64,000 bases of DNA from Microbacterium gallinarum (GCF_014837165.1 NZ_JACSPM010000003.1:407994-471993); one strand, 5' to 3'; shown: positions 8,350 through 17,214, numbered from the stretch's first letter. Made by a program: numbers and translations. The notes: generated by a model from the letters alone, not told the origin.

Positions 8350-9201
8350 GTGACCACTGTGACCGAGCTGGACGCCGCGGCGACCGACGCCGTGTCGCGC
8401 GCCGTCACCGCCCTCGCCGGTCGCCGCGTCGCGGTGCTCACCGGCGCCGGCGTGTCGACGGACTCCGGCATCCCGGACTACCGCGGGAAGGGCGCTCCGG
8501 TGCGCACGCCGATGACGGCCGAGCAGTTCCTCTCGAGCGACTCCGCACGCCGGCGCTACTGGGTCGGCAGCCACCTCGGGTGGCAGGCGTTCGCCGCGGC
8601 CGAGCCCAACAGCGGACACCGTGCGCTGGCGTCGCTCGAGCAGAGCGGGGTCGCGACGGGCGTCGTGACACAGAACGTCGACGGCCTTCACGTGCGGGCC
8701 GGCAGTCGGCGCGTGGTCGAGCTCCACGGGACGATGCGCCGCGTGTTCTGCACGCACTGCGGCCAGGTGTTCGACCGGCGCGACCTCGCGCACCGCGTCG
8801 AGCGGGACAACCCGTGGATCACGGTGCCGGAGAACGTCCCGCTGGGGCCTGACGGCGACGTCCTGCCCGAGAGCACCGACGGCTTCGTCATCCCCGAGTG
8901 CACCGTATGCGGCGGGATGCTCAAACCCGACGTCGTCTTCTTCGGCGAGTACATCCCGGCCGAGAAGTTCCGCGAAGCGGAGCAGCTCGTCCACACGAGC
9001 GAGGGACTCGTGATCGCCGGGTCGTCGCTCGTGGTCAACTCGGGCATCCGGCTGCTCGAACGCGCGCGCCGCCGGCGTCTGCCCGTCGTCATCGTGAACC
9101 GTGGTGTGACGCGTGCCGACTCCCGCGCGACCGTCAAGATCGACGCCGGAACGAGCGAAGTGCTCCGCGCACTCGCCGACGCCCTGCCCTCAGCGGGCTG
9201 A
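8350..9201 (+). CDS. Sir2 family NAD-dependent protein deacylase
   Basis: Sirtuin of 283 residues that removes acyl groups from protein lysines using NAD+. It shows the NAD-binding 'GAGVSTDSGIPDYRG' (about residues 32-46), 'TQNVDGLH' (about 108-115), the catalytic His in 'VVELHGTMRR', two zinc-binding Cys pairs 'CTHCGQ' and 'CTVCGG', and a C-terminal Rossmann segment 'GSSLVVNSGIRLLE'. The Cys pairs are about 55 residues apart, longer than in E. coli CobB, as in several actinobacterial sirtuins. Translation starts at GTG 8350 with GAAGGGG upstream, and a -10-like TACACT lies about 23 bases before it. A phosphatase gene follows 26 bp downstream but with its own promoter-like box. The acyl preference cannot be judged from sequence. 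Confidence 0.93.
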   Translation: MTTVTELDAAATDAVSRAVTALAGRRVAVLTGAGVSTDSGIPDYRGKGAPVRTPMTAEQFLSSDSARRRYWVGSHLGWQAFAAAEPNSGHRALASLEQSGVATGVVTQNVDGLHVRAGSRRVVELHGTMRRVFCTHCGQVFDRRDLAHRVERDNPWITVPENVPLGPDGDVLPESTDGFVIPECTVCGGMLKPDVVFFGEYIPAEKFREAEQLVHTSEGLVIAGSSLVVNSGIRLLERARRRRLPVVIVNRGVTRADSRATVKIDAGTSEVLRALADALPSAG

Positions 9202-9227
9202 CAGGCCACGGCCCGTAGGCTCGACGG

Positions 9228-9833
9228 GTGACCGTCCTCACCCTGATCCGCCACGGCGAGACCGACTGGAACCTGGCTCGGCGCATCCAGGGCTCGACCG
9301 ACATCCCGCTGAACGCCACCGGTCGCGCGCAGGCGCGTGCCGCCGCGGCCGCTCTGCGCGAGGCGCGGGATCCCGCGATCCCCGTAACCGTCGCCGCGAG
9401 CGATCTCGCACGCGCACGCGAGACTGCGGAGATCATCGCCGCCGAGCTGGGCGCCGAGCCGCCGCGCCTCTACAAGGGGCTCCGCGAGCGGAGCTACGGC
9501 GAGGCTGAGGGCGTCGACGCGGAGGACTTCCTGCGCCGATGGGGGCCATGGCACACCGCCGAGGTGCCGGGAGCCGAGTCGTGGCCGAGCGTGCGGGTCC
9601 GTGCGCTGACCGCGATCGGCCGCGCCGTGCGCGATCATCGCCGCGCGACGGCGCCGGCCGAGGCATCCCTCATCGTCGTCGCCCACGGCGCGCTGATCCG
9701 CGAGGTCATCCGCCACGCCTCCGGCGGCACGCTGCCGCTGGAGGGCGAGCGGGTGGCCAACGGCTCCGCCCACGAGCTGCTGTACGAGCGCGACCGCGTG
9801 CGACTGCTTTCCTACGTGGGGTCGGTCGCCTAG
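9228..9833 (+). CDS. Histidine phosphatase family protein (phosphoglycerate mutase-like)
   Basis: A 201-residue branch-1 histidine phosphatase. The catalytic motif 'LIRHGETDWN' is at residues 5-14, followed by 'RIQGSTDIPLN', the 'ASDLARARETAEII' segment, 'LRERSYGEAEG' and the second catalytic His in 'VVAHGALIREVI' near residue 155. Substrates range from phosphoglycerates to sugar and nucleotide phosphates; it cannot be assigned further. GTG 9228 has no Shine-Dalgarno but has TAGGCT (9216-9221) six bases upstream, suggesting a leaderless message. Its own stop codon TAG (9831-9833) forms the first three bases of the -10-like box of the following DUF1801 gene. Confidence 0.9.
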   Translation: MTVLTLIRHGETDWNLARRIQGSTDIPLNATGRAQARAAAAALREARDPAIPVTVAASDLARARETAEIIAAELGAEPPRLYKGLRERSYGEAEGVDAEDFLRRWGPWHTAEVPGAESWPSVRVRALTAIGRAVRDHRRATAPAEASLIVVAHGALIREVIRHASGGTLPLEGERVANGSAHELLYERDRVRLLSYVGSVA

Positions 9834-9843
9834 GCTCGGCGCC

Positions 9844-10218
9844 ATGGCCAGCGCCGTCACCGTCGACGACTACATCGCCGGGTTCCCGCCCGAGGTCGCC
9901 GATCGCCTGCAGCGCATCCGCAGCCTGATCGTCGATGCCGTCGCTGCGGAGTCCGGCAGGGCCCCCGAGGAGAAGATGCGCTACGGCATCGCTGCGGTCA
10001 TGCTCGGCGGTCGCTACGCGCTGCACTTCGCGGGCTGGAAGAAGCACATCGGGCTCTATCCGGTTCCTGTGCTGCCTGCCCCGCTCGAGGATGAGATCGC
10101 ACCGTACCGCTCCGAGAAGGACTCCGTGGTCTTCCCGCACTCGCGCGATGTGCCGTACGACCTGATCGGCCGCGTCGCGCGCGACATCGCGGTTCAGCGG
10201 GGGTCGGAGAAGGACTGA
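9844..10218 (+). CDS. DUF1801 / YdhG-like iron-chaperone-fold protein
   Basis: A 124-residue protein of the DUF1801 (YdhG/YjbR/CyaY-like) group. It shows the family features 'YIAGFPPEVADRLQRIR', 'EEKMRYGIAAVML', 'HFAGWKKHIGLYP' and the closing 'VVFPHSRDVPYDLIGRV'. The fold is related to frataxin, so iron handling has been suggested, but the function is unproven. The ATG at 9844 lies seven bases after TAGGCT, which begins with the previous gene's TAG stop. The 3' end overlaps the small helix-hairpin-helix gene on the opposite strand by 25 bp. Confidence 0.82.
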   Translation: MASAVTVDDYIAGFPPEVADRLQRIRSLIVDAVAAESGRAPEEKMRYGIAAVMLGGRYALHFAGWKKHIGLYPVPVLPAPLEDEIAPYRSEKDSVVFPHSRDVPYDLIGRVARDIAVQRGSEKD

Positions 10219-10391
10219 CCCCGCGCGGCGAGCTCCTCGCGGAGGATGCTGACGGCCTTCGGGCCCACGCCATGGATCGCGAGCAGCTCACGCTCGGTGC
10301 GCCGGGTCAGCGATGCGTAGTCGATGATGCCGTGCAGCGCGAGCTCACGCAGCGCGACCTTCCCGATGCGCGGCGTCAGCTCTTCGCTCAT
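10194..10391 (-). CDS. Small helix-hairpin-helix protein (RNA polymerase alpha-CTD-like)
   Basis: A 65-residue protein with 'IGKVALRELALHGIIDYASL' followed by 'LLAIHGVGPKAVSILREEL', the two helices and glycine hairpin of a helix-hairpin-helix DNA-binding module like that of the RNA polymerase alpha C-terminal domain. Its ATG overlaps the stop of the CitE-like gene by four bases (ATGA), so it is the last gene of the acyl-CoA operon. It also overlaps the convergent DUF1801 gene by 25 bp at the 3' ends. Binding non-specific DNA or a transcription partner is inferred from the fold only. Too short for many gene callers, but the coupling and motif support it. Confidence 0.75.
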   Translation of the reverse strand: MSEELTPRIGKVALRELALHGIIDYASLTRRTERELLAIHGVGPKAVSILREELAARGQSFSDPR

Positions 10392-11206
10392 GACTCGGCG
10401 CGGCGCAGGGTCGCCCGCGCGTGCCGGAGAACCGGTTCGTCGACCATGCGGCCGTCGTACGCGAAGACACCGCGCTCGGTCTCGGCGGCCGCGAGCACTC
10501 CCCTCGCCCAGTCCACGGTCTTCGCGTCGGGGCGATACGCGTCGCGGATGATCGCGACCTGGCTCGGGTGGATGCAGGCGGTGGCGGTGAATCCGGATGC
10601 CGCGGCATCCGCTGCCTCGATGGCCAGGCGCTTGGTGTCCTCCATGTCGAGGTGCACCGCGTCGATGGCCGCCTTGCCGCGCGCTCCCGCCGCAAGCAGC
10701 ACGCGGGCGCGCGCATACCGGGCGATGTCGCGGTAGCGGCCGTTCGGCTTGCGGCTCGATGTGCCGCCGATGCTCGCGACGAGGTCTTCGGCGCCCCACA
10801 TCAGCGCGCTGACGTTCGGGAGGGCGGCGATCCGGTCGGCCTGCGCGATCCCTTTCGCCGTCTCGCAGAGCGCGATGACCTCGAAGCGGGCGTCGAGCTT
10901 CTGCAGCCGTTTGGGAGATTCGGCCTTGGCGACCATGATCCGCCGGTAGTCGGTCTGCGACAGCGTGGCCAGGTCGGAGACGAAGTCGTCGGTCCCGGGC
11001 GGGTTCACGCGCACGATCACCCGGTCGGGGTCGAGCTCCGACTCGATGACGGCGCCGCGGGCGGCGGCCTTCGCGGGCGCGGCGACGGCATCCTCGAGAT
11101 CGAGGATCACCGCGTCGGCGCGCTCGAGCGCCTTCGCGTAGCGCTCCGGCCGGTCCGCCGGGCAGAAGAGGATGGCGGGCCCGAGGCTGAACCGGGCATC
11201 GGTCAT
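10388..11206 (-). CDS. HpcH/HpaI aldolase / CitE-like acyl-CoA lyase
   Basis: A 272-residue TIM-barrel lyase of the CitE superfamily. Metal- and substrate-binding motifs are visible: 'DAVILDLEDAV' (about residues 30-40), 'IVRVNPPGT', 'ALCETAKGI' with the conserved Glu, and 'ALMWGAEDLVASIGG' with the metal-binding Asp. Family members cleave citramalyl-, malyl- or 3-hydroxy-3-methylglutaryl-CoA. Position after the carboxylase, dehydrogenase and MaoC genes matches mycobacterial Rv2498c, a lyase linked to leucine and itaconate breakdown, so HMG-CoA-type cleavage to acetoacetate and acetyl-CoA is the best guess. Both ends overlap neighbours by four bases (ATGA), indicating translational coupling. 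Confidence 0.87.
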   Translation of the reverse strand: MTDARFSLGPAILFCPADRPERYAKALERADAVILDLEDAVAAPAKAAARGAVIESELDPDRVIVRVNPPGTDDFVSDLATLSQTDYRRIMVAKAESPKRLQKLDARFEVIALCETAKGIAQADRIAALPNVSALMWGAEDLVASIGGTSSRKPNGRYRDIARYARARVLLAAGARGKAAIDAVHLDMEDTKRLAIEAADAAASGFTATACIHPSQVAIIRDAYRPDAKTVDWARGVLAAAETERGVFAYDGRMVDEPVLRHARATLRRAES

Positions 11207-11739
11207 GGCGTTCCTCCGGCGTCGGGGGCGGCATCCCGAACCGCGTCATCGGGTGCGAACCACATCAGCGCGGTGCGCGTCGCGGTGGCGACGACGACGC
11301 CCTGCTGGTTGCGGCCGATATGGCGCATCGTGACGATCCCCTGCCCGGGCCGCGACGACGAGGGGCGCTTGTCGAGGATCTCGGTCTCGGTGTAGAGCGT
11401 GTCGCCGTGGAGGACAGGAGCAGGGAACGCGATGTCGCTGAGGCCCAGCTGGGCGACCAGGGTGCCCTGCGTGATCTGCGACACCGAGGCGCCCACCATG
11501 GTGGACAGCGTCCACATCGAGTTCATCAGGCGCTGCCCGAACGGCTGGGTCTCGGAGAACGCGGCATCCAGGTGCAGGGCCTGCGTGTTCATCGTCAGCG
11601 ACGAGAACAGCACGTTGTCGGCCTCGGTGGCGGTGCGTCCGGGCCGGTGGAGGTAGCGGGCGCCGACCTCGAGCTCGTCGTAGTAGAGCCCGCGCTGCAC
11701 GACCTCGCGCGCTTCCCCTGTGCCTTCCACAGCTGTCAC
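11203..11739 (-). CDS. MaoC family dehydratase (enoyl-CoA hydratase-like)
   Basis: A 178-residue hot-dog-fold hydratase. The sequence 'DNVLFSSLTMNTQALHLDAAF' near residues 41-61 holds the residues that typically line the MaoC active site, and 'HGDTLYTETEILDKR' is the usual later strand. GTG at 11739 was chosen because it overlaps the acyl-CoA dehydrogenase stop (GTGA), fits the family length and continues the coupled operon. It probably hydrates an unsaturated acyl-CoA (for example 3-methylglutaconyl-CoA) produced by the carboxylase, ahead of the CitE-like lyase; this step assignment is inferred from gene order, as in the mycobacterial Rv2499c neighbourhood. Confidence 0.85.
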   Translation of the reverse strand: MTAVEGTGEAREVVQRGLYYDELEVGARYLHRPGRTATEADNVLFSSLTMNTQALHLDAAFSETQPFGQRLMNSMWTLSTMVGASVSQITQGTLVAQLGLSDIAFPAPVLHGDTLYTETEILDKRPSSSRPGQGIVTMRHIGRNQQGVVVATATRTALMWFAPDDAVRDAAPDAGGTP

Positions 11740-12887
11740 GCTACCCCGAGCGAACGCGCGATGACGAGCAGCTGCACCTCGTTCGTGCCTTCGCCGATCT
11801 CGAGGATCTTCGAGTCGCGGTAGTGACGCGCGACGGGGTACTCGTTCATGAAGCCGTTGCCGCCGAAGACCTGCGTGGCATCGCGCGCGTTGTCCATCGC
11901 CGCGTCGCTCGCCGTGAGCTTGGCGATCGCCGCCTCGGTCTTGAACGGCTTGCCGGCGTCCCGCAGGCGTGCGGCGTGATGCCAGGCGAGCCGGGCGTTG
12001 TGCACGCGCAGCTGCATGCGGGCGAGCAGGAACTGGATGCCCTGGCGCGTCGACAGCGCGTCGCCGAAGACCGTGCGCTTCTTGGCGTAGTCGATGGCCG
12101 CCTCGAGGCATCCCTCCGCCGCTCCAGTCGAGAGCGCGGCGATCGCGATGCGGCCCTCGTCCAGGATGTGCAGGAAGTTCGCGAAGCCGCGGCCGCGCTC
12201 GCCCAGGAGGTTCCCCGCAGGGACCCGGACGTCCTGGAAGGTGAGGGGGTGCGTGTCGGACGCGTGCCACCCGACCTTGTCGTAGCCCGGCTCGACGGTG
12301 AAGCCCGGGGTGCCCGACGGGACCACGATGGTCGAGATCTCCTTGCGCCCCTCGGCTTCGCCGGTGACGGCGGTGACGGTGACGAACCGCGTGATGTCGG
12401 TGCCCGAGTTGGTGATGAACTGCTTCGACCCGTTGATGACCCACTCGTCGCCGTCGAGCCGCGCGGTGGTGCGCGTCGCGCCGGCGTCGGAGCCCGCTTC
12501 GTGCTCGGTGAGCCCGAAGCCCGCCAGCGCCTTTCCGGCGAGGAGGTCGGGCAGCAGCTCCCGCTTCTGCTCCTCCGTCCCGAATCGGAAGACCGGCATG
12601 GCGCCGAGGCTCACGCCCGCCTCGAGGGTGATCGCGATGGACTGGTCGACGCGTCCGAGAGCCTCGATCGCGAGGCACAGCGCGAAGTAGTCGCCGCCCT
12701 GTCCGCCGTACTCCTCGGGGAAGGGCAGCCCGAACAGTCCGAGCTCGCCCATCTGCGCCACGACGTCCATGGGGAGCGTCTTGGTGCGGTCGGCCTCGTA
12801 CGCGTTCGGCGCGACGACCTCTTCGGCGAAGTCGCGCACCATTCGCGCGAGCTCGCGCTCGTCTTCGGTCAGATTTGCGTGGTCCAT
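11736..12887 (-). CDS. Acyl-CoA dehydrogenase (short/branched-chain, FadE19-like)
   Basis: FAD-dependent dehydrogenase of 383 residues that introduces the 2,3-double bond in acyl-CoA. It shows the N-terminal helical domain 'MGELGLFGLPFPEEYGG', the FAD/substrate motifs 'GFGLTEHEAGSDAG' (about residues 123-136) and 'WVINGSKQFITNSG', and the C-terminal 'VARHYRDSKILEIGEGTNEVQ'. The Glu in 'EIGEGT' occupies the catalytic-base position used by medium- and short-chain enzymes; human isovaleryl-CoA dehydrogenase uses a Glu elsewhere and has Ala here. Operon context still points to isovaleryl- or 2-methyl-branched acyl-CoA. Good AGGAG before the ATG; 15 bp after the biotin carboxylase gene. Confidence 0.92.
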   Translation of the reverse strand: MDHANLTEDERELARMVRDFAEEVVAPNAYEADRTKTLPMDVVAQMGELGLFGLPFPEEYGGQGGDYFALCLAIEALGRVDQSIAITLEAGVSLGAMPVFRFGTEEQKRELLPDLLAGKALAGFGLTEHEAGSDAGATRTTARLDGDEWVINGSKQFITNSGTDITRFVTVTAVTGEAEGRKEISTIVVPSGTPGFTVEPGYDKVGWHASDTHPLTFQDVRVPAGNLLGERGRGFANFLHILDEGRIAIAALSTGAAEGCLEAAIDYAKKRTVFGDALSTRQGIQFLLARMQLRVHNARLAWHHAARLRDAGKPFKTEAAIAKLTASDAAMDNARDATQVFGGNGFMNEYPVARHYRDSKILEIGEGTNEVQLLVIARSLGVA

Positions 12888-12902
12888 GGTTCTCCTCGGT
12901 GG

Positions 12903-14912
12903 TCAGGAGCGGGTGTCGGGTTCTTCGGACGAGACGTGGGCGAGCACCTGATCGCGGCGCACCTGGTCGCCCGTCGCGACGTCGAGGCGCACGATGCCTG
13001 CGTGGGGCGCGACGACGGGGTGCTCCATCTTCATGGCCTCGATCGTGACGATGCGGTCGCCGGCGGCGACGCTGGTGCCGTCGCTGACGTGCAGGGCGAC
13101 GACCGCTCCCGGCATCGGCGCGCGCAGTTCGGGATCGGTCGCAGCGGCATCTCGCTCGCGGGCGGCGAGCCGTGCCGCCGTCGCCTCACGGCGGGTCAGC
13201 GGGCGGAGCCGATGGGTCGCGCCGTCGGCGTGCACCCAGAGCGCGCCGTCCGCGTCCCGAGCCACGACCGCGTCCGTGGCGTCCGTCGCGCCGTGCAAGG
13301 GGTCGGCGCCCTCGGCGGTGTGGAGTGCTCCGTCGTCGTCGAGGAACCGCTGCACGGTACCCGCCCGCAGCCCGCCGATCCGCCAGCCCTCTGCCATGCG
13401 CCACAGGTCGCCGGCGCGTGCGCGCTGAGACGACGCATCGGCGACGAGACGCTCCGCGGCGGACGCCGTCTCGTGCGGATCGTGCTGTCTCGCGAACGCG
13501 GCGGCCGCGGCGAGGGCTGCCGCCGCGGGTTCCGCGCCCGCAAACGGCGGCATACGGTCGATCAGGCCGGTGTCCATCCGGCCTGCCTGGACGTCCTCGT
13601 CGGCGAGCAAGGCGCGCAGGAACCCGATGTTGCTGTCGAGACCGAGCAGCACGGTCTCGGCCAGGGCCGCGTCGAGCCGAAGGAGGGCGCCCGCGCGATC
13701 CGCGGCGTGGGCGACCACCTTCGCGATCATCGGATCGTAGTCGGCGGTGACGGTGCTGCCGGTCTCGACCGCGGCATCCGTCCGCACGTCCGCCGCGGCA
13801 TCCCACACCAGCACCTCACCGGTCGCGGGCAGGAAACCGCGCTCCGGGCTCTCGGCGTACACGCGCGCCTCGATCGCGTGCCCGTCGAGGCGCACGTCCG
13901 CCTGGGCGAGAGCGAGGTGCTCGCCGGCGGCGACACGAAGCTGCTGCTCGACGAGGTCGATGCCGGTCACGAGCTCGGTCACCGGGTGCTCGACCTGCAG
14001 GCGCGTGTTCATCTCGATGAAGAAGAACTCGTCGGGGCGGTCGCCCGCCACGAGGAACTCGACCGTGCCCGCGCCGACGTAGTCGACGCTCGCGGCAGCC
14101 GCGCACGCGGCGGCTCCGAGACGGGCGCGGGTCGCGGCATCCACCACCGGCGAGGGCGCCTCCTCGATGACCTTCTGATGGCGGCGCTGCAGCGTGCACT
14201 CGCGCTCACCGAGGTGGATGACCCCGCCGTGCGCGTCGGCCAGCACCTGCACCTCGATGTGGCGCGGCCGCTCGATGAGCCGCTCGAGCAGGAGGCTGTC
14301 GTCGCCGAACGCGGCGGCGGCGACACGCCGGGCGGTGGCCAGCGCGTGGGCGAGGTCGTCTGCCGAACGCACCACCTGCATCCCCTTGCCGCCGCCGCCC
14401 GCGGATGGCTTGACCAGCAGCGGGTACCCTGTGGCCTCGGCGGCCTCCGCGATGGCGGCATCGGACATGCCGATCGCGCTGAAGCCGGGGACGGTCGGCA
14501 CACCGTGCCCGGAGACGTGCTCCTTCGCGCGGATCTTGTCGCCCATGACCTCGAGCGCGCGCTCCCCCGGTCCGATGAAGACGATGCCGGCCGCGGCGCA
14601 TGCGCGCGCGAACTCGGCGTTCTCCGAGAGGAAGCCGTAGCCCGGGTGCACGGCGTCGGCCCCGGTCTCGCGAGCGGCCGCGATCACGGCGTCGATGTCG
14701 AGATATGAAGCGGATGCCGCGGCCGGCCCGATCCGCACGGCGAGGTCGGCCTCCCTGACGTGGGGTGCGTCGGCGTCGGCGTCGCTGTAAACGGCGACCG
14801 AGCGGACGCCGAGCCGGGCGAGCGTGCGGATCACCCGCCGCGCGATCTCGCCGCGGTTGGCGACGAGGACGGTGGTGAAGGGAGGCGTGTGCGTGTCGGT
14901 CACGGGGCTCAC
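12903..14912 (-). CDS. Acyl-CoA carboxylase alpha subunit (biotin carboxylase plus biotin carrier), MCC-type
   Basis: A 669-residue protein that carboxylates its own biotin with ATP and bicarbonate. The N-terminal biotin carboxylase domain starts '[17 protein letters not shown]'; the ATP-grasp part has '[14 protein letters not shown]' and '[19 protein letters not shown]', with '[16 protein letters not shown]' closing the active site. A middle domain links to the C-terminal biotinyl domain with 'EAMKMEHPV', the biotinylated Lys being about residue 628. GTG 14912 overlaps the carboxyltransferase stop (GTGA), so the subunits are made in a coupled way; a start at 14903 is also possible. With the beta subunit of MCC type, methylcrotonyl-CoA is the expected substrate. 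Confidence 0.93.
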   Translation of the reverse strand: MSPVTDTHTPPFTTVLVANRGEIARRVIRTLARLGVRSVAVYSDADADAPHVREADLAVRIGPAAASASYLDIDAVIAAARETGADAVHPGYGFLSENAEFARACAAAGIVFIGPGERALEVMGDKIRAKEHVSGHGVPTVPGFSAIGMSDAAIAEAAEATGYPLLVKPSAGGGGKGMQVVRSADDLAHALATARRVAAAAFGDDSLLLERLIERPRHIEVQVLADAHGGVIHLGERECTLQRRHQKVIEEAPSPVVDAATRARLGAAACAAAASVDYVGAGTVEFLVAGDRPDEFFFIEMNTRLQVEHPVTELVTGIDLVEQQLRVAAGEHLALAQADVRLDGHAIEARVYAESPERGFLPATGEVLVWDAAADVRTDAAVETGSTVTADYDPMIAKVVAHAADRAGALLRLDAALAETVLLGLDSNIGFLRALLADEDVQAGRMDTGLIDRMPPFAGAEPAAAALAAAAAFARQHDPHETASAAERLVADASSQRARAGDLWRMAEGWRIGGLRAGTVQRFLDDDGALHTAEGADPLHGATDATDAVVARDADGALWVHADGATHRLRPLTRREATAARLAARERDAAATDPELRAPMPGAVVALHVSDGTSVAAGDRIVTIEAMKMEHPVVAPHAGIVRLDVATGDQVRRDQVLAHVSSEEPDTRS

Positions 14913-16513
14913 ATCCGGAAGACGCCGAAGCGCGGTTCGGGCAGCGGGGTGCGCGAGACGACGTCCAGCGCGAGGCCGAGCAGGTCGCGCGTGTCCATCG
15001 GGTCGACGACACCGTCGTCCCACAACCGCGCGGTGGCGTAGTAGGGGCTTCCCTGCTCTTCGTACTGGGCACGGATCGGAGCCTCGAACTCGGCCTGGTC
15101 GGCCGCGGTCCACTCCTCGCCGCGTGCGTCGAGCTGGTCCCGCTTGACCGTCGAGAGGACGGATGCCGCCTGCGGACCGCCCATCACCGAGATGCGACTG
15201 GCGGGCCAGGTCCACAGGAAGCGCGGCGAGTAGGCGCGGCCGCACATCGAGTAGTTGCCCGCGCCGAACGAGCCGCCGATGACGACGGTGAGCTTCGGCA
15301 CGCGGGTGGTGGCGACGGCCGTGACCATCTTCGCCCCGTCCTTCGCGATTCCGCCGGCCTCGGCATCCCGCCCCACCATGAATCCGGAGATGTTCTGCAG
15401 GAAGAGCAGCGGCGTCCCCCGCTGGTCGCACAGTTCGATGAAGTGGGCGCCCTTCTGGGCCGACTCGCTGAACAGCACGCCGTTGTTGGCGATGATGCCG
15501 ACCGGGTGGCCGTGGATGCGCGCGAAGCCGGTGACCAGCGTCTCGCCGTACTCGCGTTTGAACTCGTGGAACTCGCTCGCGTCGACCAGCCGGGCGATGA
15601 CCTCGCGCACGTCGTAGGGCTGGTTGACGTCGACGGGCACGACCCCGTACAGGTCGGCGGGATCGACGGCCGGGGGGACGCTCGGCGTGACATCCCATGC
15701 GGGCTCGGCGGGCAGCGGCAGCGTGGCGACGATGTCGCGGACGATCTCGAGCGCGTGTTCGTCGTCTTCGGCGAGGTGATCGACCACGCCCGAGCGCTTC
15801 GCGTGAAGCTCGCCGCCGCCGAGCTCTTCGGCGGTGACGACCTCGCCGATCGCCGCCTTCACGAGCGGCGGCCCGCCGAGGAAGATCGTGCCCTGGTTGC
15901 GGACGATGACCGTCTCGTCGCTCATCGCCGGCACGTACGCTCCGCCGGCGGTGCACGAGCCGAGCACAGCCGCGATCTGCGGGATGCCGGCGGCAGACAG
16001 CCGCGCCTGGTTGAAGAAGATGCGTCCGAAGTGATCCCGGTCGGGGAAGACCTCGTCCTGCTTGGGCAGGAAGGCGCCGCCTGAGTCGACCAGATAGACG
16101 CACGGCAGGCGGTTCTCGAACGCGATCTCCTGCGCGCGGAGGTGCTTCTTGACCGTCATCGGATAGTACGTGCCACCCTTCACGGTGGCGTCGTTGCACA
16201 CCACCATGATCTGGCGCCCGTGGACCAGCCCGATGCCGGCGATCACGCCCGCCGCGGGCGCGTCGCCGTCGTAGAGACCGTCGGCGGCCAGCGGGGCGAC
16301 TTCGACGAACGGGCTCCCCTCGTCGAGCAGGCGCGTGACGCGGTCGCGCGGGAGCAGCTTTCCACGTGCGACGTGGCGGGTGCGGGATGCCTCGGGCCCG
16401 CCGAGCGCCGCCTGAGACAGCCGCTCGCGCAGCTGTTCCGCCAGCGCCGTCTGGGCGTCGCGGTTGCGGGCGAATCCCTCGTCCTGGACGACCGCGGTGG
16501 TCAGCGCACTCAT
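14909..16513 (-). CDS. Acyl-CoA carboxylase beta subunit (carboxyltransferase), MCC-type
   Basis: A 534-residue carboxyltransferase that moves CO2 from biotin to an acyl-CoA. The crotonase-like halves are seen in '[21 protein letters not shown]' (N-terminal), '[17 protein letters not shown]', '[18 protein letters not shown]' and '[20 protein letters not shown]'. The '[13 protein letters not shown]' form is characteristic of methylcrotonyl-CoA carboxylase rather than propionyl-CoA carboxylase. It is the first gene of the operon; the ATG at 16513 has GGAG about eight bases upstream. The 104-bp divergent region with the TetR gene carries two operator-like palindromes, so repression by that protein is likely. 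Confidence 0.93.
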   Translation of the reverse strand: MSALTTAVVQDEGFARNRDAQTALAEQLRERLSQAALGGPEASRTRHVARGKLLPRDRVTRLLDEGSPFVEVAPLAADGLYDGDAPAAGVIAGIGLVHGRQIMVVCNDATVKGGTYYPMTVKKHLRAQEIAFENRLPCVYLVDSGGAFLPKQDEVFPDRDHFGRIFFNQARLSAAGIPQIAAVLGSCTAGGAYVPAMSDETVIVRNQGTIFLGGPPLVKAAIGEVVTAEELGGGELHAKRSGVVDHLAEDDEHALEIVRDIVATLPLPAEPAWDVTPSVPPAVDPADLYGVVPVDVNQPYDVREVIARLVDASEFHEFKREYGETLVTGFARIHGHPVGIIANNGVLFSESAQKGAHFIELCDQRGTPLLFLQNISGFMVGRDAEAGGIAKDGAKMVTAVATTRVPKLTVVIGGSFGAGNYSMCGRAYSPRFLWTWPASRISVMGGPQAASVLSTVKRDQLDARGEEWTAADQAEFEAPIRAQYEEQGSPYYATARLWDDGVVDPMDTRDLLGLALDVVSRTPLPEPRFGVFRM

Positions 16514-16571
16514 GTCATCTCCGTCGACGTCACGATCGGGTCACGTTCGTTGAGCGGACGCGACACAATTG

Positions 16572-16613
16572 GTTAGTGTTCACTAACTGGAGTCTAGGTT
16601 AGCGAGGATTAAC
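16572..16613. promoter_or_regulatory. Twin TetR-type operators between the carboxylase operon and its regulator
   Basis: Site 1 (16572-16587), GTTAGTG-TT-CACTAAC, is a perfect palindrome with 7-bp arms. Site 2 (16598-16613), GTTAGCG-AG-GATTAAC, is a degenerate copy of the same 7-2-7 design. Centres are 26 bp apart. Site 2 overlaps the region immediately before the TetR gene, which fits autorepression. The actual protein-DNA pairing is inferred. Confidence 0.65.
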
Positions 16614-16617
16614 TGAG

Positions 16618-17214
16618 ATGACAAGCGGTGTCACCGAGCGCGACCGGGCCAAAGCCGACCGCCAGGCGTCGATCCTGCACGAGGCCGCGCGCCTCTTCGC
16701 GGAGCGCGGGTTCAGCGGCGTCAGCCTGGAGGACCTCGGCGCTGCCGTGGGTGTCAGCGGACCCGCGCTCTACCGTCACTTCGCCAACAAGCAGGCGCTG
16801 CTCGGCGCGATCCTCATCGGCGTCAGCGAGCGGCTGCTCGCAGGCGGTCGCCGAGTCATCGACGGCGGCGGCACTCCGTCGGTCCAGCTCGAGGCGATCA
16901 TCGCGTTCCACGTGGACTTCGCCCTGAGCGACGCCGACGTGATCCGGGTGCAGGATCGCGATCTGGCGAGCCTCGCCGACGACGACCGTCACACCGTCCG
17001 CCGGCTGCAGCGCGAGTACGTCGAGACGTGGATCGGCATCCTCTCGGCTGTCCATCCCGAGCGCCCCGAAGCCGAGCTCCGGGTGCGGGCGCACGCGTGC
17101 TTCGGCCTCATCAACTCGACGCCTCACAGTGTCCGGGCGCTGCGGTCGCAGCCCGACGCCGGCGCGGTGCGCGGCATCCTCGAATCGATGGCCCTGGCGG
17201 CCCTCACCGCCTGA
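16618..17214 (+). CDS. TetR/AcrR family regulator of the branched-chain acyl-CoA operon
   Basis: A 198-residue one-component repressor. The N-terminal HTH is clear: 'ILHEAARLFAERGFSGVSLEDLGAAVGVSGPALYRHFANKQALL', with recognition helix around residues 44-55. The C-terminal ligand domain is of the kind seen in actinobacterial acyl-CoA-responsive regulators, with 'ADVIRVQDRDLASL' and 'REYVETWIGIL'. It is divergent from the carboxylase operon with two palindromes between them. In mycobacteria a TetR repressor (BkaR) sits by the equivalent cluster, making this a functional candidate for the same role; orthology is not demonstrated here. Confidence 0.9.
   Translation: MTSGVTERDRAKADRQASILHEAARLFAERGFSGVSLEDLGAAVGVSGPALYRHFANKQALLGAILIGVSERLLAGGRRVIDGGGTPSVQLEAIIAFHVDFALSDADVIRVQDRDLASLADDDRHTVRRLQREYVETWIGILSAVHPERPEAELRVRAHACFGLINSTPHSVRALRSQPDAGAVRGILESMALAALTA

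Noticed and set aside
11823..14708. About 960-codon plus-strand frame opposite the acyl-CoA dehydrogenase and carboxylase genes
   Set aside because: Mirror of the third-position GC bias of the true genes; no recognisable domains or start signals.
16597..16615. IdeR-like half-site TAGGTTAG before the TetR gene
   Set aside because: Only one half resembles the iron box; the whole fits better as the degenerate second TetR palindrome.
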